NCBI GenBank assembly: GCA_000431135.1
Contig: HF987815.1
Location: forward strand, 23,389-33,434
Source: Clostridium sp. CAG:590
GTDB lineage: Bacteria; Bacillota; Clostridia; Lachnospirales; Lachnospiraceae
Direction: 5' to 3'
DNA: 10,046 bases
Shown: piece after piece, positions 4,769 through 10,046 of the stretch
Layout of the letters: every line of letters starts with the position of its first letter
Position numbering within the stretch: the stretch's first letter is position 1
Made by a program: the position numbers and the translations under genes
The notes under the pieces: model-generated
Database searches by the model: none
What the model saw: the letters and a program-made list of their open reading frames with translations, nothing else
What the model was told of the DNA's origin: nothing

Positions 4769-6577
4769 TCACGATCCGAGTTTGTCGATCAAATGCTGCA
4801 CCATCTCGGATACAACAGAAAAGTATCTTGAAGATGCATTGTATCCCTGCTGGTATTTGATCAGATTGCTTAACTCCTCATCCGTAGAGACACCGGTTAC
4901 CGTCTGTCTCTGGTTCTCCAATTCCTGTACGGATTTGGTCTGGGATTCCGCTATTCCGTTATAGGTGTATCCCTTGTTGGCAAAATCCGCTATAAATTCC
5001 TTATAATAGCCCATAAAATCATTCGTCACCAGACTATTCGGTCCCAGACTGCCAAAATCATCCTGCCACATAGTGATCAATTCGTTGGCAACATCCTGCA
5101 GTTCCTCTTTCTGAAGATTCGAAAGCGGAAGCAGACTCGGATTCTTCGTCAGGTCATCATTTACCTGAATATTGCCTAACGTATACAATGACAGATAATC
5201 ATTCTCATCCTCTGCATTATATACCTGCACCTTCTTCTGCGTTCCATCTGCTAATGTTACCGTCTGCTCTGTATATCGCGGCTGGTTATTCCGGATGAAC
5301 AATTCCGTTCCCTGCACCATATTCTTCTCGCCCATTCCATATCCGGCCTTTTCTTCATCTAATACCTGAATGGTGCTTCCGTCATCCAGCGTGATCTCTG
5401 TATTCGGACACAAAATGTCATTAATTCTTGTAACGATACCATGTATCATCTGATCAAACTGTGCAATGATATTATTCACGGTGTATGGTTCCAAATATAC
5501 GTTATACTCATCCCGATCCTTCACAAACTGCTGATAATCGGTCTGATACTGCTGATAATCACTCTGATAATCCGTCATCGCCTGATTATAATCCGCATCC
5601 GATTTGTAATCGGAACGAACCGGCCTCATCGGTGCCGTTGGTGCCTGTGGAATATCAGTATAATTAGCAACCCAGTCACCCCGCGACATAATAATTCCCT
5701 TGAGAGAACCTACATCTGTCTGCGTATCCGCATTCGGCACTCTTGTCAGGTTGAATATATTCGTCTGATCATCCTTCCATACCGGCACATAATAATCACA
5801 TGAATCACTCACTTCCTTGACATCCATCTTGTATGTTCTGTCCATACTGACAAGGCATCGATTCTCGGCATAGACCTCCATCTGACCGTCACCCATCTCC
5901 CGGTAGCTGATCGAAATGATTCCACTCAACTCATCTAATGCCGCATCCCTCTGATCACGGTAATCATTTGCACTCTCGATTCCGGTCGCCTCCACTGCAC
6001 CGATCTTCCCATTGAGTTCATAAATCGTATCCGCCAGCTTATTGATCTGATCCACCTGATCCTGTATCTCTGTATTCAGATTCTTCTGATACGTTGTAAG
6101 TTGTGAGTAAATCTTGTTAGACTGATCCACAAAGGCTACCGCCCGTGCAATGTAAGAACTTCTTGTTACAATACTGTTCGGTTCCTTCTGAAGTTCTTGT
6201 GCTGCAGACCATAGATTCTGCATATAGGTCCGGAAGTCACTACTCTCTAACTCACCAAAATAATTCTGCACTTCCGATACCACATCATATTTGGTCTGGT
6301 AGAACTGTTCTCTTCCAACTTCGTTGCGGTATTTCTTATCAACCAGATTGTCACGAATATGCCGGATATCTATAATACGTGTTCCAAGTCCTGACTGATT
6401 CCTTCCAACTGCCGTATCCCCCAGATTCGTATAGGTCATATCCGCAAGAAGAACCTGTTGTCTGGTATATCCCGTCGTTCCAGCATTCGTAATATTATGT
6501 GCAGTTGTATTCAATGCATATTGTCCGGCCTGCAGCCCTGACACGCCGACATAAAAATTACCCATTGTTCCAGACAT
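4769..6577 (-). CDS. flgK: Flagellar hook-associated protein FlgK, first copy
   Basis: This 602-residue FlgK-family junction protein starts MSGTMGNFYVGVSGLQAGQYALNTT and shows the D0 motif HNITNAGTTGYTRQQV (residues 27-42), the FlgK motif NDYRDQRDAALDELSGIISI (about 204-223) and the classical C-terminal VSTDEELSNLIKYQQGYNASSRYF. Among its unusual parts is a Pro-rich then Tyr/Gln/Asp-rich stretch at about residues 307-365, with repeated DYQ units. The chosen ATG has GAGGG about 6 nt upstream; the in-frame ATG at codon 5 lacks one. It follows flgN by 24 bp and precedes the second flgK by 19 bp, so the three genes look co-transcribed. FlgN, encoded next door, is the expected export chaperone. 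Which of the two paralogs is the main HAP1 cannot be told from sequence. Confidence 0.92.
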   Translation of the reverse strand: MSGTMGNFYVGVSGLQAGQYALNTTAHNITNAGTTGYTRQQVLLADMTYTNLGDTAVGRNQSGLGTRIIDIRHIRDNLVDKKYRNEVGREQFYQTKYDVVSEVQNYFGELESSDFRTYMQNLWSAAQELQKEPNSIVTRSSYIARAVAFVDQSNKIYSQLTTYQKNLNTEIQDQVDQINKLADTIYELNGKIGAVEATGIESANDYRDQRDAALDELSGIISISYREMGDGQMEVYAENRCLVSMDRTYKMDVKEVSDSCDYYVPVWKDDQTNIFNLTRVPNADTQTDVGSLKGIIMSRGDWVANYTDIPQAPTAPMRPVRSDYKSDADYNQAMTDYQSDYQQYQTDYQQFVKDRDEYNVYLEPYTVNNIIAQFDQMIHGIVTRINDILCPNTEITLDDGSTIQVLDEEKAGYGMGEKNMVQGTELFIRNNQPRYTEQTVTLADGTQKKVQVYNAEDENDYLSLYTLGNIQVNDDLTKNPSLLPLSNLQKEELQDVANELITMWQDDFGSLGPNSLVTNDFMGYYKEFIADFANKGYTYNGIAESQTKSVQELENQRQTVTGVSTDEELSNLIKYQQGYNASSRYFSVVSEMVQHLIDKLGS

Positions 6578-6601
6578 ACATTTCCCTCTTTTCCTACTCT
6601 G

Positions 6602-7117
6602 TCACTGTTTGGCATCAAAGGAAGAGTACGCTCCTCCCAAAGTTGCCCCACTATAACTTCCTTTATTGTAATTCGCTGTCTCCGGTGCCTGATTCATTGA
6701 CTGCATCAGGTTAATGGAATATTCCGTCATCTCCAACGATTCTTTTAACAAATTCTGATTATGTACATTAACCTGTCTCAACAAATCAGCCTGTTTTAAC
6801 ATTTTATCCCGAACAGCAATTAAAGGATGCTGAAACTCCGGTTGTTTCGCCATCAACTCAATGACTTCCGAAACAGTAATCGTGTCCGCATCCTTGCCTA
6901 ATACTGTTGCTATCTCTCCGAGCGCCTGATTCCTCTTATGTGATATCGACGTAATCTCGTCTACAACCCTTTGTTCCCTGTCATTTGCTTCCGAAAGACG
7001 CTGCAGGTCATTGGAAACAATAACAGGCGTTTTATCCATCGATTCCTTTATGAGCCGTTCGTATAATTCCGACTCCTGCTCTAGAATCGTTATCAAATTC
7101 TCAATTAAGCTCGCCAT
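6602..7117 (-). CDS. flgN: FlgN family export chaperone for FlgK/FlgL
   Basis: FlgN is a cytoplasmic helical chaperone that protects FlgK and FlgL before export. The 171-residue product MASLIENLITILEQESELYERLI is almost entirely predicted helix. It contains the family's typical HNQNLLKESLEMTEYSINLM segment near residues 120-140, then a Gly/Ser-rich tail ending SSFDAKQ. I chose the ATG at 7117-7115 because AAGGAG lies 6-7 nt upstream; a longer GTG start at 7141 would add eight residues and has no comparable site. It is placed between flgM and flgK as in B. subtilis (yvyG/flgN). A conspicuous palindrome lies in the 56-bp gap between flgM and this gene. Confidence 0.88.
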   Translation of the reverse strand: MASLIENLITILEQESELYERLIKESMDKTPVIVSNDLQRLSEANDREQRVVDEITSISHKRNQALGEIATVLGKDADTITVSEVIELMAKQPEFQHPLIAVRDKMLKQADLLRQVNVHNQNLLKESLEMTEYSINLMQSMNQAPETANYNKGSYSGATLGGAYSSFDAKQ

Positions 7118-7148
7118 CGAACTCTCCTTATTCTCGGTCACCTTCTAG

Positions 7149-7174
7149 ATCCTGAAAGCGTACGCTTTCAGGAT
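7149..7174. repeat. Perfect 26-nt palindrome between flgM and flgN
   Basis: The sequence from 7149 to 7174 equals its own reverse complement: each half is ATCCTGAAAGCGT read towards the centre. As RNA it would form an 11-bp stem with a GUAC loop, beginning at the last base of the flgM stop codon. The following sequence (CTAGAAGG) has no U-tract, so it is not a typical intrinsic terminator. It may be a stabilising or processing hairpin that sets the FlgM:FlgN ratio, or a dimeric protein-binding site on DNA. Confidence 0.8.
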
Positions 7175-7461
7175 TAGATAGATTGCTCATCAAATGCAGC
7201 CAACAACTTGCTTGCAAAGTCCTCTGCACTTACCTGATAGGTTCCATTTGCGATGCTTGCTTTCAATGCACTCACTTTGTCCTCTCTGACATCCGGAACC
7301 GAAGCCAATGCACTCTTCGCAATCTGCATATCTTTTCCTACGGATGAAAATGAAACCTGATCCATTGTAGTGGCAACATTCACACCATTCGCATTATAGC
7401 CTTTCTTCACCGGCTGATTCCCATAGACCTGGGCAACCTGATTATATGCACCAATTCGCAT
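7174..7461 (-). CDS. flgM: Anti-sigma-28 factor FlgM
   Basis: FlgM binds the flagellar sigma factor sigma-28 (SigD/FliA) and holds it inactive until the hook is finished and FlgM is relieved or exported. The 95-residue product starts MRIGAYNQVAQVYGN. It carries the conserved DQVSFSSVGKDMQIAKSAL and PDVREDKVSALKASIANGTYQVSAEDFASKLL in its C-terminal half, which is the sigma-binding region. The length is normal (about 90). I chose the ATG at 7461-7459 because it gives the standard N-terminus and has AAGGTG about 6 nt upstream. An in-frame extension to 7566 has no RBS and would lie inside the promoter region. It is the first gene of the flgM-flgN-flgK-flgK unit. Confidence 0.93.
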   Translation of the reverse strand: MRIGAYNQVAQVYGNQPVKKGYNANGVNVATTMDQVSFSSVGKDMQIAKSALASVPDVREDKVSALKASIANGTYQVSAEDFASKLLAAFDEQSI

Positions 7462-7484
7462 CGTTACACCTTCTTTCCCTGACC

Positions 7485-7539
7485 CGAATGACCCATTCGC
7501 AGTCAACGTATTATCCATTAAACTTATTGGATTCAATAA
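7485..7539 (-). other. Two compact hairpins in the flgM leader
   Basis: Between the predicted start site and the flgM RBS the minus strand has two perfect 6-bp stems: TTATTG/CAATAA with loop AATC (7539-7524), and CGAATG/CATTCG with loop GGT (7499-7485). The first is AT-rich and weak. Neither is followed by a U-tract or sequesters the RBS. Their role is unknown; they could be chance structure. Confidence 0.3.
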
Positions 7540-7541
7540 AT

Positions 7542-7568
7542 ATATCGGATTCTTTCCGTGAAACATTA
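7542..7568 (-). promoter_or_regulatory. Probable sigma-28 promoter of flgM
   Basis: The minus strand shows TAAT (7568-7565), 15 nt, then TCCGATAT (7549-7542). This matches the TAAA-N15-GCCGATAT consensus at 3 of 4 and 7 of 8 positions with ideal spacing. The B. subtilis flgM gene is likewise served by a SigD promoter. A TATAAT sequence at 7570-7565, a possible sigma-A -10, overlaps the -35 element, but its own -35 is poor. Predicted start near 7535, giving a leader of about 74 nt. Confidence 0.6.
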
Positions 7569-7625
7569 TACTAATTTTAGAAAAACTTGCATTTACATGG
7601 AAAAGAAGGAAGAAGGATACTCTGT

Positions 7626-8030
7626 CTACTTATCCAGGTAACGCATTCTGGCTGCTTCCCGCTGCTTCTTCGTAACGACCGACTCCTCAGAAGATCCATA
7701 CAAGCTGTCCATTCTGCCAAGAAGTTTCTCTTTGCATTTCTGGCATAATCTTCCGGACCGGATCATTGCACCACAACTTTCACAGTCGATACCCACACCG
7801 GATTCTTCCGAGAAAGACAGACGTTCCTCTCTGATCCAACGGCGGATCTGCTTCGGCGAAACGTCTGTTGCCTCTGCAACCTCTGTAACACCCTGCGACG
7901 GATTCTCCCGTATGTATTCCTTTACTTCCTGAAATTTCTCTTCTAATTGTGCTTTGCAGCCCGGACATATAGACGGTCCACTCAAATAGTTAAACAATCT
8001 TTTACACTTTGAACATGATCTTACTTCCAT
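7626..8030 (-). CDS. yvyF: YvyF/TIGR03826 family flagellar operon zinc-ribbon protein
   Basis: This 134-residue protein starts MEVRSCSKCKRLFNY and has four CxxC pairs in two zinc-ribbon-like groups: C6/C9 with C22/C25, and C83/C86 with C96/C99. Between them is a helix-turn-helix-like segment, GVTEVAEATDVSPKQIRRWIREERL (residues 47-71), resembling MerR-type DNA-binding heads. This matches the YvyF/TIGR03826 family found next to comFC and flgM in Firmicutes; the function is not firmly known, but a nucleic-acid-binding regulator is likely. The ATG at 8030-8028 has AGGAG 7 nt upstream; a longer ATG start at 8078 lacks a comparable site and would add 16 residues absent from the family. No terminator is seen between it and flgM. 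Confidence 0.85.
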   Translation of the reverse strand: MEVRSCSKCKRLFNYLSGPSICPGCKAQLEEKFQEVKEYIRENPSQGVTEVAEATDVSPKQIRRWIREERLSFSEESGVGIDCESCGAMIRSGRLCQKCKEKLLGRMDSLYGSSEESVVTKKQREAARMRYLDK

Positions 8031-8087
8031 AATGATTCTCCTTTTTATACGTTGTATATCATCCAGCCGGCAATCCATCTTCTCTCA

Positions 8088-8786
8088 TCATGAAAACCCA
8101 CGTCCGATCGCCACGCTGGTGTAATATACCGTTTCTGTTCCATTTTCCAATAAAGCCTTCGTACAGGCTTCTATTGTTGCTCCACTGGTATATATGTCAT
8201 CTACCAGAAGCACTCTTTTTAATTTTATCTTATTTTCTCCTATTTTGAAAGCACTTTTTAGGTTTTTCATGCGTTCTTTATCATTCAGTTCCTTTTGCGG
8301 ATTGGTATCCACGACACGTTGTAAATATCGCGGATACGTTGCGATATGCAGATCTTTCCCAAGCCGTTGTGCAAGCACCTCCGCCTGATTATACCCTCTT
8401 GTGCGTTTTTTATGTGGATGTACCGGCACAGGAACCAGCCCGTCTATCCGAAGGGCTTTGATCCGCTCCCCATACCTTGCACAGATACTGCTGCTATAAA
8501 AGGAAGCCTGTCCCCTCTGGTTATTATATTTGAAATCGTATAACGATGTCTTGACACCATCCAGATACCAGAATGCCGGAAATCCTCTCTGATAAGACTT
8601 CGGGATCCTGATACAGTCTTCGCAATATTCATCTTCCGCATGATCGATTCCTTTTCCACATTTCAGGCAGACAGGCTCCTCTACCCACTTCAATGTTCCT
8701 GCACATTCCCCACATATTGACCTTTCACCATATGGACGAATCTTGCGGCAAAGCGGACAATGCTGCGGATATAATAAATCTAACAA
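8088..8786 (-). CDS. comF: ComF family protein (phosphoribosyltransferase-like, ComFC/GntX)
   Basis: ComF proteins have an N-terminal zinc-finger part and a phosphoribosyltransferase-like domain; in naturally competent bacteria ComFC helps internalised DNA processing, but many non-competent species carry it. Visible here are four Cys pairs (C10/C13, C25/C28, C40/C43, C55/C58), the family motif VPVPVHPHKKRTRGYNQAEVLA (about 118-139) and the PRPP loop VLLVDDIYTSGAT (192-204). Length (about 232-238) is normal. The start is uncertain: no ATG or GTG fits. The TTG at 8786 has no RBS close by, whereas an in-frame CTG at 8804 lies just after GAGGGGGG and overlaps the recD2 stop as CTGA, adding six residues (xINKEQ). 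Coordinates use the TTG as the conservative choice. Confidence 0.9.
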   Translation of the reverse strand: MLDLLYPQHCPLCRKIRPYGERSICGECAGTLKWVEEPVCLKCGKGIDHAEDEYCEDCIRIPKSYQRGFPAFWYLDGVKTSLYDFKYNNQRGQASFYSSSICARYGERIKALRIDGLVPVPVHPHKKRTRGYNQAEVLAQRLGKDLHIATYPRYLQRVVDTNPQKELNDKERMKNLKSAFKIGENKIKLKRVLLVDDIYTSGATIEACTKALLENGTETVYYTSVAIGRGFS

Positions 8787-8800
8787 CTGTTCTTTGTTGA

Positions 8801-8815
8801 TCAGAATCCCCCCTC
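8801..8815 (-). promoter_or_regulatory. RBS and possible non-ATG start of comF overlapping the recD2 stop
   Basis: On the minus strand GAGGGGGG (8815-8808) is followed by ATT, CTG and the recD2 TGA (8803-8801), with CTG and TGA overlapping as CTGA. The CTG and ATT codons are in frame with comF. This mirrors the common ATGA start-stop overlap used for translational coupling, but with a rare start codon. The alternative TTG at 8786 is 21 nt from the G-run, too far for normal initiation. Confidence 0.5.
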
Positions 8816-10046
8816 ATATAACTCTTTCAGACGTAAATCCAACGATGAATATCTCTTTTGTTCATCATTATTCTGTATCATATTCTCAACCAGATAGCCA
8901 TTGCCTACAATTACAACGCACTGTCTCGCTCTCGTAACTGCCGTATATAACAGATTCCGGTTAAGAAGCACTCTCGGACCGCTAAACAATGGCAAAATGA
9001 CCGCCGGATATTCACTTCCCTGGGATTTGTGGATTGTGATCGCATAGGATAATTCCAATTCATCCAGCAGATTGTACGGATAGCGCACCTCTTTGTCATC
9101 ATCAAATATAACAACTACTTCTTCGTTATATTCATCAATCTCCCGTATCACACCCATATCTCCGTTAAATACTCCAACGCCTTCCTCTGTCTTAAACCTT
9201 CCCTTTCCGCTATATACCGCCCACTCCAGCTTGTAATTATTCCGGATCTGCATAACCTTATCTCCTTCACGCAGAACCGTACCGTTATTGCATTCCTTTT
9301 CCTTCTTGTCCCGCTGCTGCGGATTAAGAACCATCTGCAATTCCCTGTTCAGGTTTTCAACGCCAAGTTCCCCATTCCTCATGGGCGTAAGTACCTGTAT
9401 CTCCTTGCCCTCACACCCCACATATCCTGGCAGTTTCCTTGTAAGTAAAAGCCCCAGCTCCCGCACAACATCCTTCACATTGGTTCTCGGAAGATAGAAA
9501 AAATCTCTGCTCTTATTATCCAGTGCAATCGGCTCCCCTTTGTTGATCTTATGTGCATTCTCAACAATACTGCTTCCCTCTTCCTGACGGAATATCCGCT
9601 CCAAAGCAACAACCGGTATACATTGCGACCGAATGATGTCTTTCAACACATTACCCGCTCCAACCGACGGAAGCTGATTCTCATCTCCAACCAGAATTAA
9701 ATGTGTTCCTGGAACAACAGCCGCTAATAACGAGTGCATTAAAAACATATCAACCATCGACATTTCATCAATAATGATCACATCCGCTTCTAACGGATTG
9801 CCGGCATTGCGCTCAAAACGAATTCCGGCATTGCCGCTTCCACTTGTAGCGCCATCCTCCGGCACACCACTCGACAGTTCCAACAAACGATGGATCGTCT
9901 GCGCTTTGTATCCGGTCGCTTCTGTCATTCGTTTTGCCGCACGTCCGGTCGGTGCCGCCAACAATATATCCGCATCCTCCATCTCATAATACTGTATGAT
10001 CGCATTGATCGTAGTCGTCTTACCGGTTCCCGGTCCACCCGTAATT
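8801..10046 (-). CDS. recD2: RecD2-type ATP-dependent DNA helicase, C-terminal part (cut by window edge)
   Basis: The gene enters from the right edge; about 414 residues are visible and the N-terminal portion (roughly 330 residues in typical RecD2 proteins of about 740) is outside. In order there are a Walker A TGGPGTGKTTT at the very edge, AAPTGRAAKRM with IHRLLE (motif Ia), VIIIDEMSMVD (Walker B), ILVGDENQLPSVG (motif III), YAITIHKSQGSEYP (motif V) and LLYTAVTRARQCVVIVG (motif VI). This is a complete SF1 helicase motor of the RecD/TraA type, a 5'-3' DNA helicase acting in repair, as RecD2/YrrC does in B. subtilis. It lacks visible RecBC partners. A short Gly/Asn-rich insertion (SGSGNAGIRFERNAGNP) precedes Walker B. 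Its stop overlaps the probable comF start, so the two are likely coupled. Confidence 0.93.
   Translation of the reverse strand, partial: ITGGPGTGKTTTINAIIQYYEMEDADILLAAPTGRAAKRMTEATGYKAQTIHRLLELSSGVPEDGATSGSGNAGIRFERNAGNPLEADVIIIDEMSMVDMFLMHSLLAAVVPGTHLILVGDENQLPSVGAGNVLKDIIRSQCIPVVALERIFRQEEGSSIVENAHKINKGEPIALDNKSRDFFYLPRTNVKDVVRELGLLLTRKLPGYVGCEGKEIQVLTPMRNGELGVENLNRELQMVLNPQQRDKKEKECNNGTVLREGDKVMQIRNNYKLEWAVYSGKGRFKTEEGVGVFNGDMGVIREIDEYNEEVVVIFDDDKEVRYPYNLLDELELSYAITIHKSQGSEYPAVILPLFSGPRVLLNRNLLYTAVTRARQCVVIVGNGYLVENMIQNNDEQKRYSSLDLRLKELYEGGF

Noticed and set aside
5521..5575. CTGATAATC repeats as a CRISPR or regulatory array
   Set aside because: They are inside the flgK reading frame, short and irregular, and encode the Tyr/Gln repeat; no spacers.
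7149..7174. The flgM-flgN palindrome as an intrinsic terminator
   Set aside because: No U-tract follows on either strand side, and flgN-flgK-flgK would be left without a visible promoter.
7462..7566. N-terminal extension of FlgM by 35 residues
   Set aside because: The extension covers the sigma-28 promoter and leader, has no RBS, and FlgM proteins normally start MRI.AYNQV.
7780..7968. Minus-strand 62-codon frame inside yvyF and similar frames inside comF and recD2
   Set aside because: They are alternative frames fully inside well-supported genes with no independent support.
8031..8078. Longer ATG start for yvyF
   Set aside because: It has only a weak RBS, and the added residues precede the zinc-ribbon that begins the family; the inner ATG has a clear AGGAG.

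Overview
The window is one co-directional block with every gene on the minus strand, so genes read from high to low coordinates. Protein content and order point to a motile, low-to-moderate GC Clostridia-type Firmicute, most likely a Lachnospiraceae member (Roseburia/Agathobacter/Butyrivibrio-like). This assignment is inferred from two tandem FlgK proteins, a FlaG starting MAIDAI, and overall protein style. No rRNA, tRNA, IS element or CRISPR array is visible.

Layout in transcription order: the C-terminal part of a RecD2-type helicase (8801-10046, cut by the window edge); a ComF-type phosphoribosyltransferase (8088-8786, start uncertain); a YvyF/TIGR03826 zinc-ribbon/HTH flagellar regulator (7626-8030); anti-sigma factor FlgM (7174-7461) behind a probable sigma-28 promoter; chaperone FlgN (6602-7117); two tandem hook-filament junction proteins of the FlgK family (4769-6577 and 2866-4749); an intrinsic terminator (2807-2837); then a second unit with its own probable sigma-A promoter, encoding a long FlgL (1146-2666), FliW (576-1040) and CsrA (356-574). 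Last comes FlaG (1-210, cut by the window edge) behind a very good sigma-28 promoter.

This closely parallels the Bacillus subtilis block comFC-yvyF-flgM-yvyG(flgN)-flgK-flgL-yviE-fliW-csrA-hag. There are four differences: recD2 sits upstream of comF, flgK is duplicated, yviE is absent, and flaG occupies the place where hag follows csrA.

The genes make a late-flagellar assembly module. FlgM holds sigma-28 until hook completion, FlgN chaperones the junction proteins FlgK and FlgL, and the FliW-CsrA pair links secretion of filament protein to translation. The most interesting signals are non-coding. The flaG leader carries an exact ACANGGANGU CsrA consensus over its Shine-Dalgarno sequence plus a 19-codon upstream ORF. 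The flgL leader carries a symmetrical hairpin with GGA in its loop, the classic CsrA-site architecture. Together they suggest that CsrA controls FlaG and its own flgL-fliW-csrA transcript. A perfect 26-nt palindrome between flgM and flgN is unexplained. No stretch longer than 300 bases lacks a gene; the longest gap is 2667-2865 and it is accounted for.
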